This document shows, one piece after another, positions 19,081-27,448 of a DNA stretch of 64,000 bases (the stretch's first letter is position 1; every line of letters starts with the position of its first letter). The notes under the pieces are model-generated. The model was not told where the DNA came from. It saw only the letters and a program-made list of their open reading frames with translations, and did no database searches. A program made the position numbers and the translations under genes. This DNA comes from Corynebacterium bovis DSM 20582 = CIP 54.80 (GTDB lineage Bacteria; Actinomycetota; Actinomycetes; Mycobacteriales; Mycobacteriaceae): the NCBI RefSeq assembly GCF_030408615.1, contig NZ_CP047187.1, forward strand, positions 1,984,001 to 2,048,000, given 5' to 3'.

Positions 19081-19727
19081 GGCCCCGCCTCCACCCGGCG
19101 GTCCGCGTCCGGCACGCCGGGTTCGCCGTGGTGGTGTTCGTCCTCGCCGCCGTCTCCGTCTGGTTCGGCGGGGCCGCCGGCATCGAGTCCCCCCTCGGAC
19201 GGACCCAGGTCTTCGGCGGAATCCCCGCCGGTGAGATCATCGTCGTGCTCCACGCGGCCCTCACCGCGGTCCTCCTCCACCCCCGGCTCATGCCGTGGGA
19301 ACTCCGGAGACGGCCGACCCGCTGGGCCGCCGCCGGGGCCGCAGCGTGGACGGTCGGGTCCACCGCCGCCCTCGCGGTCGTCGTGTGGTCCCGCCTCATC
19401 GCGACGTACTCGACGCCGGAGGGACAGCCCCAGGCGGAGGTCGTCATCAACAACGCCCTGTTCACCGCGGGGGTGGTCCTCATCGGCGTGGTTCTCCTCG
19501 GACCGCTGCGCGGGGCCGCGACCGGGATGGCGGTGTACGTCGCCGGGTACCTCGTCCTCATGACCCGCTCCACGGAGTTCTTCTGGCCCCTCGCCGCCAT
19601 GACGAAGCCCGGCGCGTGGTGGGACCCGTGGACCGTCGCGGTGACCGCCGCGGTGGTCGTCGTCGCCCTGGTCCTCCACCAGCGCTACGCGGGGGCGACG
19701 AACCGGGCCGTCTCCCACGGCGAGTGA
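19077..19727 (+). CDS. Integral membrane protein, third gene of the ABC unit
   Basis: 216 aa with six likely membrane helices (first VVVFVLAAVSVWFGG, last VAVTAAVVVVALVLHQ). It starts at a GTG overlapping the previous stop. No family motif is recognised. Position and coupling suggest it is the second permease subunit of the same transporter. Confidence 0.65.
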   Translation: MRPRLHPAVRVRHAGFAVVVFVLAAVSVWFGGAAGIESPLGRTQVFGGIPAGEIIVVLHAALTAVLLHPRLMPWELRRRPTRWAAAGAAAWTVGSTAALAVVVWSRLIATYSTPEGQPQAEVVINNALFTAGVVLIGVVLLGPLRGAATGMAVYVAGYLVLMTRSTEFFWPLAAMTKPGAWWDPWTVAVTAAVVVVALVLHQRYAGATNRAVSHGE

Positions 19728-19750
19728 CCCGGCGGCCCGGGCCGGATTTT

Positions 19751-19761
19751 GTTTCCGAAAC
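19751..19761. promoter_or_regulatory. Short inverted repeat upstream of the DUF485/symporter operon
   Basis: GTTTC-C-GAAAC, in an AT-richer patch about 90 bp before the DUF485 start. It may be an operator for carboxylate control; no known regulator site (RamA, RamB, GlxR) is clearly recognisable here. Confidence 0.3.
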
Positions 19762-19850
19762 GTCCCGTGCCGCAGGTGTGGAGCCGGTACGTTCTAGCCC
19801 AACGCGGCCGGCCCCGGCCGCATCCGTCACGACCCCACGGGAGGCCTCCG

Positions 19851-20213
19851 ATGAGCACCGCACCCCCGGGCACCGCCCCGGCCCCGACCCCCGAGCAGTT
19901 CCGGCGGACCCGGGACAGTGCGGAGTTCATCGAGCTCCGCCGCCGGATCCGGTCCTTCACCTTCCCCGCGACCGTGGCCGGGGTGCTGTGGTTCATCGTC
20001 TACGTCACCCTCGCGATGTTCGCCCCCGGGTTCTACTCCACCCCGGTGCTGGGACGGATCAACGTCGCGATCGTCATGGGCGTCCTCCAGTTCGTGCTCA
20101 CCTTCGCGGTGACGTGGATCTACGTGCGCTACGCGGACCGGGAGATCGAGCCGCGCACCCGCGCGATCCGCGAACGGCTGGAGGCCGAGGCCCGCGCCGC
20201 GGCGGAGTCCTGA
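19851..20213 (+). CDS. DUF485 membrane protein paired with the carboxylate symporter
   Basis: 120 aa with two hydrophobic helices (FPATVAGVLWFIVYVTLAMFA and VAIVMGVLQFVLTFAVTWIY) and a charged C-terminus, the usual DUF485 layout. The ATG at 19851 has GAGG just upstream; longer frames are not used. DUF485 genes almost always precede ActP/MctC-type symporters, as here (49-bp gap). The exact role, perhaps assembly or stability of the transporter, is not established. Confidence 0.85.
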   Translation: MSTAPPGTAPAPTPEQFRRTRDSAEFIELRRRIRSFTFPATVAGVLWFIVYVTLAMFAPGFYSTPVLGRINVAIVMGVLQFVLTFAVTWIYVRYADREIEPRTRAIRERLEAEARAAAES

Positions 20214-20262
20214 CCCCGGCTCCCCGCCCCCGTCCCACCCCGCACCACCCCAAGGAGTACCC

Positions 20263-21885
20263 ATGTCCCCGCTCCCGGAGACCGTGACCCTCGCCCAGTC
20301 CTCGTCGGGCAACCCGGTCCTCAACATCACCGTGTTCATCGCCTTCATCGCGGTGACCCTCTTCGTCGTCTTCCGCGTCGGCCGCACGACCTCGAAGGCC
20401 GCGGACTTCTACACCGGCGGCGCCCGGTTCTCGGGCCGCCAGAACGGCCTGGCCATCGCCGGTGACTACCTCTCGGCCGCGTCCTTCCTCGGCATCGTCG
20501 GCGGGGTCGCGCTCACGGGGTACGACGGCTTCCTCTACGCCGTCGGCTTCTTCGTCGCGTGGCTGCTGGCCCTCCTGCTCGTCGCCGAACCGCTGCGCAA
20601 CACGGGGCGGTTCACGATGGCCGACGTCCTGTCCTTCCGCCTCCGCCAGCGCCCGGTGCGCATCGCCGCCGCCCTGGCCACCCTGTTCGTGTCGCTGTTC
20701 TACCTCATCGCGCAGATGGCGGGCGCCGGGGCGCTGGTCTCGGTGCTGCTCGACATCCACGGCTCGGCGGCCCAGGCCGTGGTCATCGGCGTGGTGGGCG
20801 TGATGATGACCGCCTACGTCCTCATCGGGGGCATGAAGGGGACGACGTACGTGCAGATGATCAAGGCGATCCTGCTGTGCAGCGGCGTCATCATCATGAC
20901 CGTCATCATCCTCGCGATGGTCCGCGGCAACGTCTCCGAGCTGCTCCAGCTCGCGGTCGAGAAGCACGGCGGGAACGAGGCGATCCTCAGCCCCGGTGTG
21001 AAGTACGGTGCGACGACCGCCACGAAGCTGGACTTCATCTCCCTCGGCATCTCCCTGACGCTCGGTGTCGCGGGCCTGCCGCACGTCCTCATGCGCTTCT
21101 ACACCGTCCCCACCGCCCGGGAGGCCCGCAAGTCGGTGACCTGGGCGATCGTCCTCATCGGCGGGTTCTACCTGCTGACCCTCATCCTGGGGTACGCGGC
21201 GGCCGCGTTCGTCGGCCCGGACCGGATCAAGGCCGCCCCGGGTGGGGCGAACGCCGCCGCGCCGCTGCTCGCGCTGGAGCTCGCCGGACCGATCTTCATG
21301 GCCCTCATCTCCGCGGTGGCCTTCGCCACGGTCCTCGCGGTCGTCGCCGGGCTCGCGATCGCGGCGTCCGCGTCGGTCGCCCATGACGTGTACGACGCCG
21401 TGCTGCGCCACGGCAAGGCCAGCGAGGAGGAGCAGGTGCGCGTCTCCCGCATCACGGTGGTGGTCATCGGGGTGGCCGCGACCGCGCTGGGCATCGCGGC
21501 GATGCACCAGAACGTCGCCTTCCTCGTGTCGCTCGCCTTCTGTATCGCGGCGTCGGCAAACCTCCCGACGATCCTGTTCTCCCTGTTCTGGCGCCGGTTC
21601 ACCACGACGGGGGCCGTGGCGTCGATGACGGTGGGGCTGGTGTCCGCGCTCGTGCTCATCGTGTTCTCCCCCGCCGTGTCCGGGTCGCCGACGTCGATCC
21701 TGCCGTCGGTGGACTTCGCCTGGTTCCCGTTGACGAACCCCGGGCTCGTCACGATCCCCCTGGGCTTCCTCGCGGCGGTCGTGGGGACGTTCGTCGGACC
21801 CCGGGACAACCTCGACGACAAGCGGACCGAGATGGAGGTCCGGTCCGTCACCGGCGTCGGCGTGGAGGCCCCGGTCGCGCACTGA
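20263..21885 (+). CDS. mctC: Sodium:solute symporter, acetate/pyruvate/propionate uptake (MctC/ActP type)
   Basis: 540 aa with about 13 membrane segments. It starts outside with a short leader, followed by the SSS-family region TTSKAADFYTGGARFSGRQNG and GLAIAGDYLSAASFLGI. Corynebacterial homologues take up short monocarboxylates for growth. It has its own AAGGAG ribosome site. Overlapping frames on both strands in this stretch are GC shadows. Confidence 0.9.
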   Translation: MSPLPETVTLAQSSSGNPVLNITVFIAFIAVTLFVVFRVGRTTSKAADFYTGGARFSGRQNGLAIAGDYLSAASFLGIVGGVALTGYDGFLYAVGFFVAWLLALLLVAEPLRNTGRFTMADVLSFRLRQRPVRIAAALATLFVSLFYLIAQMAGAGALVSVLLDIHGSAAQAVVIGVVGVMMTAYVLIGGMKGTTYVQMIKAILLCSGVIIMTVIILAMVRGNVSELLQLAVEKHGGNEAILSPGVKYGATTATKLDFISLGISLTLGVAGLPHVLMRFYTVPTAREARKSVTWAIVLIGGFYLLTLILGYAAAAFVGPDRIKAAPGGANAAAPLLALELAGPIFMALISAVAFATVLAVVAGLAIAASASVAHDVYDAVLRHGKASEEEQVRVSRITVVVIGVAATALGIAAMHQNVAFLVSLAFCIAASANLPTILFSLFWRRFTTTGAVASMTVGLVSALVLIVFSPAVSGSPTSILPSVDFAWFPLTNPGLVTIPLGFLAAVVGTFVGPRDNLDDKRTEMEVRSVTGVGVEAPVAH

Positions 21886-21940
21886 GCCCCGCCCGGCCCC
21901 GGCCCGGCCCCGGCGTCGGCCCCCGCCCCGGCCCCGGCTG

Positions 21941-21946
21941 TAGATT
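21941..21946 (+). promoter_or_regulatory. -10 hexamer of the antiporter gene (leaderless)
   Basis: TAGATT ends 6 bases before the ATG at 21953. Upstream is a GC-only low-complexity run of CCCCGGCC-type repeats after the mctC stop. Confidence 0.55.
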
Positions 21947-21952
21947 GACACC

Positions 21953-23224
21953 ATGACTGCTTGCGGCACAGACGTGTCATTCCTGGTGGCCGACGGGGGA
22001 CCGGCCCTCCTCGCCGCGGCGACGGGGGACGAGAACCACGCCCTCGTGTCCTTCGCGTGGATCATGGCCGCGGCGCTCGCCGCGCCGATCCTCAGCTTCG
22101 TCACGGGCAAGCGCATCCCCTCGGTCGTGTTCCTGCTGGCCCTCGGGGCGCTCATCGGGCCGTTCGGCACCGGCCTCGCGGACCAGGAGCCGTCGGTGGG
22201 GATGGTGAAGGAACTCGGCCTGGGGATGCTGTTCCTCCTCGCCGGGTACGAGATCCGCCCGGAGTCCCTCCGCGGCGCGGAGGGACGGCACGCCCTGGCG
22301 ACGTGGCTGATCTGCGCGGTCCTCAGTTTCCTCGGGTTCCTCGCGGTCTTCTCCCTCACCGGGGTGTCGGGGTCGTCGACGGCGGTCGTCCTCGCCATCG
22401 CCGTGACGTCGACCGCCCTCGGGACGCTCATGCCGATCCTCCGCCAGCAGGGGCTCACCGGCACGACCCTCGGGGAGAGCGTCATGGTCCACGGGGCGGT
22501 GGGCGAGGTCGCCCCGATCATCGCGATGGCCCTGCTGCTCTCCGCGCGGGCGACGTGGCTGTCCGCGGCGGTGCTGCTGGCGTTCTTCGCCGTCGCCGTG
22601 ACGGTCGCGTTCGTGCCGCGGACGGTGCGGTTCCTCGCCCCGTGGGCGACGCGGGCGATGGCCGACGGCGCGGGGTCGACGGACCAGACCGTCGTCCGCG
22701 CGGTGATCCTCATGCTCGGGGTGCTCATGGCCGTCGCCGCGGTCCTCGACCTCGACGTCGTGCTCGGCGCGTTCGCGACGGGCATGATCCTGGGGCAGCT
22801 CATCCCCGCCGAGTACCGCACGGCGCTCGAGGGGCGGCTCGACGTCGTCGGGTACGGCCTGCTCATCCCCGTCTTCTTCGTCGCCTCGGGGATGGACATC
22901 GACACCGGCGTGGTCGTGCACCGCCCGTGGTTCCTCGTGGTCCTCGTGCCGCTGATCTTCTGCACGCGCGGGGTGCCGGTGATCCTGCGGGAGCGGTTCT
23001 GCGCCACGGGGTCGGGGCTCACGGGGTGGCGGCCGCAGGTCCAGCTCGGCCTGTACGTGGCGACGGGGTTGCCGATCATCGTCGCGGTCACCGACGTCGC
23101 CGTCCGCGCGGGGTTCCTCGGGGCCGACGACGCCTCCCTCCTCGTCGCCGGCGGGGCCATGACGGTGCTCCTCTTCCCGTTGCTCGCCGCGACCCTGCAG
23201 CCGCGGGGCGCACGCCGCCTGTGA
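21953..23224 (+). CDS. CPA2-family cation:proton antiporter (KefB/NapA-like transmembrane part)
   Basis: 423 aa, about 12 membrane helices, exchanging Na+ or K+ for protons. The region LGLGMLFLLAGYEIRP and the later FATGMILGQLIP and VFFVASGMDID segments are typical of the Na/H exchanger fold. No cytoplasmic TrkA-N domain is attached, unlike full KefB/C. It has its own leaderless promoter. Ion specificity is unknown. Confidence 0.85.
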   Translation: MTACGTDVSFLVADGGPALLAAATGDENHALVSFAWIMAAALAAPILSFVTGKRIPSVVFLLALGALIGPFGTGLADQEPSVGMVKELGLGMLFLLAGYEIRPESLRGAEGRHALATWLICAVLSFLGFLAVFSLTGVSGSSTAVVLAIAVTSTALGTLMPILRQQGLTGTTLGESVMVHGAVGEVAPIIAMALLLSARATWLSAAVLLAFFAVAVTVAFVPRTVRFLAPWATRAMADGAGSTDQTVVRAVILMLGVLMAVAAVLDLDVVLGAFATGMILGQLIPAEYRTALEGRLDVVGYGLLIPVFFVASGMDIDTGVVVHRPWFLVVLVPLIFCTRGVPVILRERFCATGSGLTGWRPQVQLGLYVATGLPIIVAVTDVAVRAGFLGADDASLLVAGGAMTVLLFPLLAATLQPRGARRL

Positions 23225-23272
23225 CCGGTGGGGGCGGTGGCACCTGTGTTTCTGCCCGGCGCGGCCGCCCTG

Positions 23273-23278
23273 TAGAAT
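23273..23278 (+). promoter_or_regulatory. -10 hexamer of the tRNA-Arg gene
   Basis: TAGAAT, 33 bases upstream of the mature tRNA. The only AT-rich hexamer in this gap; the -35 (TTTCTG region) is weak. Confidence 0.5.
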
Positions 23279-23311
23279 TCAGGACGCCGCGTGGCCGACG
23301 ACCCCGCGCCC

Positions 23312-23384
23312 GCCCCAGTAGCTCAGTGGATAGAGCACGGCTCTCCTAAAGCCGGTGTCGGAGGTTCGATTCCTCTCTGGGGCA
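23312..23384 (+). tRNA. tRNA-Arg, anticodon CCU
   Basis: 73 nt cloverleaf. Acceptor arms GCCCCAG and CTGGGGC pair completely, with discriminator A. The D-arm is AGCTCAGTGGATAGAGC, the anticodon loop centres on CCT, and the T-arm has GGTTCGATTCC. No CCA is encoded. It reads the rare AGG codon. Confidence 0.95.
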
Positions 23385-23390
23385 CTCCCC

Positions 23391-23435
23391 GCACCCCCGC
23401 CTGTGACCGGTGTCGACGCCGGTCCGCGGGGGTGC
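23391..23435 (+). terminator. Strong hairpin after tRNA-Arg
   Basis: Outer arms GCACCCCCGC and GCGGGGGTGC pair perfectly; inside, GACCGG pairs with CCGGTC. No T-run follows, so it may act as a processing or Rho-type end rather than a classical terminator. Confidence 0.6.
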
Positions 23436-23560
23436 CGTGCGTCGACCCCCTCCCCTGGCCCCTCCCCGGGCCGGGCACGGGGCGATCTGTAACGCCTCCT
23501 CACTGTCAGCGATAGCCACACCGGACGATTCACCACCATCCGCCGACAGGAAGGCACCTC

Positions 23561-24007
23561 ATGCGACACCCCCTCACCCGCCGGGCCACCGCCGTAGCGC
23601 TCGCGGTCATCACGACCGCCGGCCTCGCCGCCCCGGCCGCCTCGGCCGTGACCATCCCCACCACCCCGGCGGACGGCCTGGAGCCCCACGCCAGCTACGT
23701 CTGGACCGAGGAGGACCCGGCCGCCTCCACCACGCGGGTCATCTCCCCCTACCCCGTGACCCGCCTGCGCGTGCGCAACGGCGCCGACCACACCACGGTG
23801 ACGTGGCAGCAGCGGCCGGACGGCCAGTGGACCTCCCTGTACCACTCCCCCATCCTCGGCGCCGACATCTACCCGGACTGGGAGGACCCGGCGGCACTCA
23901 CCGGGTTCATCCCCGCCCAGCTCCGCCGCGACGGGCTGCGGAACGCCCTCCCCGCGCCGGTCCGCGACAGCATCCCCCCGCTGGTCTGGAACCTCATCCC
24001 CCGCTGA
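23561..24007 (+). CDS. Secreted protein of unknown function
   Basis: 148 aa. The N-terminus MRHPLTRRATAVALAV leads into a hydrophobic core ending in APAASA, a good signal-peptidase site, leaving a mature protein of about 118 residues rich in Trp and Pro. AGGAAGG lies before the ATG. The C-terminal part ends PLVWNLIPR. No family recognised. It is convergent with the 24.0-29.2 kb minus-strand operon. Confidence 0.7.
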   Translation: MRHPLTRRATAVALAVITTAGLAAPAASAVTIPTTPADGLEPHASYVWTEEDPAASTTRVISPYPVTRLRVRNGADHTTVTWQQRPDGQWTSLYHSPILGADIYPDWEDPAALTGFIPAQLRRDGLRNALPAPVRDSIPPLVWNLIPR

Positions 24008-24041
24008 CCCCGCCGCCCCCGCCGCCCGGGCGGTCGCCGTG

Positions 24042-24305
24042 TCACCCGGGCGGGTCGGGGTCCGCCCCCGGGTCGGCGTTCTCCGAGACCTCGTGGGCCC
24101 ACCGCGAGAACGCCGGGTACCGCCGGTCGAGGTCCCCGGTCGCCGCCATCCACGCGACGAGGGTCTCCCTGAGTTCGGCCCGCCGGTCGGGTGCGACGCC
24201 CGCCTCCTCACCCGCCTCGTAGCCCCTGATCGCGAGGTAGAGCCCGTAGTACGCGATGCAGAAGTCGTCGGTGAGGGTCCACGCGCCCGGGTCGCCGCCG
24301 GTCAC
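24042..24305 (-). CDS. Small conserved-looking protein at the end of the GT87 operon
   Basis: 87 aa, starting at a GTG that overlaps the GT87 stop (GTGA, 24302-24305). Helical, with YYGLYLAIRGYEAGEE and a C-terminal acidic, Pro-rich tail. Tight coupling to the glycosyltransferase supports that it is real. No function recognised. Confidence 0.6.
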   Translation of the reverse strand: MTGGDPGAWTLTDDFCIAYYGLYLAIRGYEAGEEAGVAPDRRAELRETLVAWMAATGDLDRRYPAFSRWAHEVSENADPGADPDPPG

Positions 24306-25699
24306 CGCCGCACCACCGCCTCCCCGGGGCCGCGGACGGCCCGGTGCTGCCGCCCACGGCTGAGCGCGACCACGACGACGGCGACGAAGACGACGACGGC
24401 GACGAGCGACTGGGAACCGCCGACGAGGAGCCGCCCGACGCCGAGCTCGCCGGCCCCCCACGGCCCGGACGGGGGAAAGACCAGGTAGCGGTGGTTGAGG
24501 GGCACCTGGTAGGTCGCGGAGGTCAGGGTGCCGGGCGACACGTTGACGACGTACAGGGCCAGGCCCGCCACGAGGAGGGCGACCTGCGACCGCCCGACGG
24601 TCCCGGCGAGCACCCGGTGGCCGAGGGTGAACACCAGCGGCACGACGATGACGACCCCCGCCCAGTGGTGGGTCACCGCGACCGGCGCGGACAGGCTCAC
24701 CGCCAGGAGCAGCACCGTCAGCGCGGTCACGGACCCGCCGCGCGCCGCGCCCCCGCGGTCCGTGAGGGCCCGGACGGCGACGAACGCGAGGACGGCGAAC
24801 AGCGCGAGCCCCGGGACCATGATGTCCCTGACCGCCGCCGGGTCGACCCCGGCGCGCGTGAGCACCCCGGTGAGGGCGAGGTTCGGCGGGGCCCAGAACG
24901 TTCCCGCCCGGCCGGTGTCGAAGGCCTCGGTGGTCCAGAAGTACACCGAGTCCGCGGGGCGGAGAAGGAACCCGACGACGACCGTCCCGAGGAACCCGGC
25001 GAGCGACCGCAGGAGGTTCCCCCACTGCCGGGTCGCCAGGAAGTACAGCGCGTACGCGGCGGGTGTGATCTTCACCCCGGCCGCCACGCCCACGGCCGTC
25101 CCCCGGAGCCGCGCCGGGACGTACCCGAGCACGTCCGCGGTGACGAGCAGGAACAGGAACACGTTGATCTGGCCGTAGAGCAGGGTCATCTGCACGGGTT
25201 CGAGGAGCAGCGCGTAGCCGGTGAGTCCGGCGCCGGCGAGCCACAGCCGGTGGCGTCCCGGCCCGGTGCGCCACCGGGGCACGAGCGCCCCGAGCCCCAT
25301 GACGACGATGCCCCACACGGCGACGACGGTCGCCGCGGTCCACGCGGTCTCGCAGAGGTCCTGCGGCAGCCACGTGAGCGCGACGAACAGCCCGGCCGCG
25401 AACGGCGGGTAGATGAACCTGTAGCCGGTCCGTGACGGGAACCCGGCACCGTAGATGTCCCGTCCCCGCGCCAGGGCGGCCCCGGCGTCGGTGAAGACGC
25501 CGAGGTCGAGCAGGTCCGTGGTGTGCGCGAAGGTCAGGGCGCCGAGGGTGCCGCGGACGAGCAGGACGAGGCCGACGGCGACGACGGCGACGACCGCTGC
25601 CGCGCGCCGGGGCGCACGCGCCGTCCCCGCGGCCGGGGCGGGCCCGGCCGCCCGCCCGGCACCGCGCGTGGCGGTCAGGGTGGCGGGGGCCTCCCTCAC
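24302..25699 (-). CDS. GT87-type polyprenol-dependent glycosyltransferase (alpha-mannosyltransferase-like)
   Basis: 465 aa membrane enzyme of the GT-C fold that would add a sugar from polyprenyl phosphate to lipoglycan or another envelope glycan. There are about ten membrane segments. The early extracytoplasmic loop has the acidic pair region LLDLGVFTDAGAALARGRDIYG followed by RFIYPPFAAGLFVAL, as in GT87/DUF2029 members (PimE, AftC, MptC relatives). The GTG start overlaps the lipoprotein stop by 4 bp. Which glycan it builds is not deducible, but the lipoprotein context points to the cell envelope. Confidence 0.75.
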   Translation of the reverse strand: MREAPATLTATRGAGRAAGPAPAAGTARAPRRAAAVVAVVAVGLVLLVRGTLGALTFAHTTDLLDLGVFTDAGAALARGRDIYGAGFPSRTGYRFIYPPFAAGLFVALTWLPQDLCETAWTAATVVAVWGIVVMGLGALVPRWRTGPGRHRLWLAGAGLTGYALLLEPVQMTLLYGQINVFLFLLVTADVLGYVPARLRGTAVGVAAGVKITPAAYALYFLATRQWGNLLRSLAGFLGTVVVGFLLRPADSVYFWTTEAFDTGRAGTFWAPPNLALTGVLTRAGVDPAAVRDIMVPGLALFAVLAFVAVRALTDRGGAARGGSVTALTVLLLAVSLSAPVAVTHHWAGVVIVVPLVFTLGHRVLAGTVGRSQVALLVAGLALYVVNVSPGTLTSATYQVPLNHRYLVFPPSGPWGAGELGVGRLLVGGSQSLVAVVVFVAVVVVALSRGRQHRAVRGPGEAVVRR

Positions 25700-27384
25700 C
25701 CCTGCAGCTCCGTCCGGTAGACCGTGTCGGACCCCTCCACGGTGACCCACACGGTCTTCGGGTCACGCGGGTCCACCGCGATGGCCGAGACCTGGGTCTC
25801 CGGGGTGATCCCCGGCCCGTCGAGGCCGAGCGTGGTCCGCACGATCCCGCGGACGGTGTCCGTGACCACGGCGTCGACCCGGTCGCCGTCGAACTCGGCG
25901 AAGAGCTGCTGTCCGGCCTTTCCGTGGGCGATCGACGCGTCCATGTCCTCGCGGGCCAGCTGCCGGTTGACCACGGCGACGACGGGCACGGCGTCCGTGG
26001 GCAGGATCTCGTGCTCCCCGTCGCCCCCGGTCGGGGAGGTCGACTCCAGGCAGGCGCCCGTGGCCGCCCCCCAGGTCCCCGTGCCGAGCCGGTCGGGGTC
26101 ATCTCTGCGGCTGCCGGAGGTGTCGTCGTGGGAGGTGTCGTCGAACCTCACGATCTTGCGGTCCGAGCCTTCCCAACATGTCGCCTTGTTCCACCGGGTG
26201 TCCGGCTGGGGCCGTCCGAGGCTGTCCACACCCGGGTGCATGCGCTCGTTCACGACGACCGGCTCCGGGTACGCCCCCGCCTGTTCCCACGCCTGCCGCT
26301 GGCGGTCGTTGAGGCAGTCGAGTTCCGTGAGCCCGGCGACGGAGGCCGACCGGGCCCGCGCGAGGATCTCCCGGTAGTCCGGGCGCAGCACCCCCCGGTC
26401 GTCCTTGTACAACTCGTCCTGCACCGGCAGGTCCTTCTCCACGGCGGGCGTGATGTCGTCCGCCACGGTCACGGAGCGACCGTCGACGGGGACGGTGACC
26501 GCGACCGACCCGAGGTCTTTCATGGAGACGTCCTCGTCGAGCCCGGGGCGGGCGAACCGGATCGTCGAGTCACGGGGCGAGGACATCGCCACCGACCCGG
26601 TCCCCAGGATCTCCTTGGGGGTGACGTCCTTCCCGCTCGCGGTGACGTCGCTCCTGCCCGGCTCGCCCGGGACGGCGCAGACCCCCACCCGGGCCTCCTT
26701 ATCGCTCGGAGAACTGCTGATCTGCTGCGTCTTCGCGCCGGGGAGGGCCTGCCCCCTCCAGTACCCGGCCTGCGTGCTGACGAGGGCGGCGGTGCGCGGC
26801 GCGCCCCCGTCCCCCGCGGGCGCCCCGAGGGTCTGCGTGACGCCCCAGCCGAGGTCGGCCAGGTCCTCCCGCAGTGCCTGCTCGGTCGGCAGCCAGTTGT
26901 ACCCGCGCACGACGGTCATCCGCACCGTCGCCCGGGCCTGCTCGAGGACGGTGTCCGCGCCGACCGGGTTGGGGTCCGTCAGGGGTGTGACCGTCGGTGC
27001 GCCCCCGCCCACGGAGACCCGCACGAGCTGCGAGGTGGACTGGGGCCGGGTGAGGTCCGCGGCGAGGTTGGCGACGAGCGAGCCGTCGTCGGCGGCCTCC
27101 AGCCCGCGGATCCGGCCCGCGCCCGGCACGGTCATCGCGTCGACGACGCGGAGCGTCCGGTGCGCGGGGCCGGTCGCCGGGGAGGCGCCCGTCGTCGTCG
27201 GTGAGGCGCCGGAGCCGCCTCCCGCGCGGTCGGGCCCGTCGGCCGCCGCGCCGGTGGTCCCGTTCGGGCCCTCGGGGGCCGGGCCGCCGGCGGAGCACGC
27301 GGCGACGGCGAGGACGGATGCGGTGGTGATGCACGCCAGGATCTGCCGTCGGACGGCGGGGTGCGTGGTCATGATGTGTCTCAT
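25696..27384 (-). CDS. Large lipoprotein of unknown function
   Basis: 562 aa. The lipobox VLAVAAC lies near residue 30, followed by a Gly/Pro/Thr linker to about residue 75 and then a large globular extracytoplasmic part. The last 60 residues contain ETQVSAIAVDPRDPKTVWVTVEG, which resembles one blade of a beta-propeller. Starts at residue 1 (MRHIM) or at residue 5 (MTTHP); AGAGAG upstream favours the first. A GGGT-rich run lies just upstream. No family recognised. Second lipoprotein of this operon. Confidence 0.7.
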   Translation of the reverse strand: MRHIMTTHPAVRRQILACITTASVLAVAACSAGGPAPEGPNGTTGAAADGPDRAGGGSGASPTTTGASPATGPAHRTLRVVDAMTVPGAGRIRGLEAADDGSLVANLAADLTRPQSTSQLVRVSVGGGAPTVTPLTDPNPVGADTVLEQARATVRMTVVRGYNWLPTEQALREDLADLGWGVTQTLGAPAGDGGAPRTAALVSTQAGYWRGQALPGAKTQQISSSPSDKEARVGVCAVPGEPGRSDVTASGKDVTPKEILGTGSVAMSSPRDSTIRFARPGLDEDVSMKDLGSVAVTVPVDGRSVTVADDITPAVEKDLPVQDELYKDDRGVLRPDYREILARARSASVAGLTELDCLNDRQRQAWEQAGAYPEPVVVNERMHPGVDSLGRPQPDTRWNKATCWEGSDRKIVRFDDTSHDDTSGSRRDDPDRLGTGTWGAATGACLESTSPTGGDGEHEILPTDAVPVVAVVNRQLAREDMDASIAHGKAGQQLFAEFDGDRVDAVVTDTVRGIVRTTLGLDGPGITPETQVSAIAVDPRDPKTVWVTVEGSDTVYRTELQG

Positions 27385-27395
27385 CTCTCTCTCGT

Positions 27396-27418
27396 GGGTG
27401 GGTGGGTGAGTGGGTGGG
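27396..27418 (+). repeat. G-quadruplex-type run next to a start codon
   Basis: Five GGG tracts separated by 1, 1, 5 and 1 bases on the plus strand, that is the template strand of the minus-strand operon. It ends about 12 bp from the start of the 562-aa lipoprotein gene. Confidence 0.6.
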
Positions 27419-27448
27419 TGTCGGTGGTCGGGGTGTCGACGGCGGCCG

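Noticed and set aside
20098-23160. 1020-aa open frame antisense to the symporter and antiporter
   Set aside because: It spans two real genes and their spacer; composition (Arg, His, Asp, Gly) is that of a shadow.
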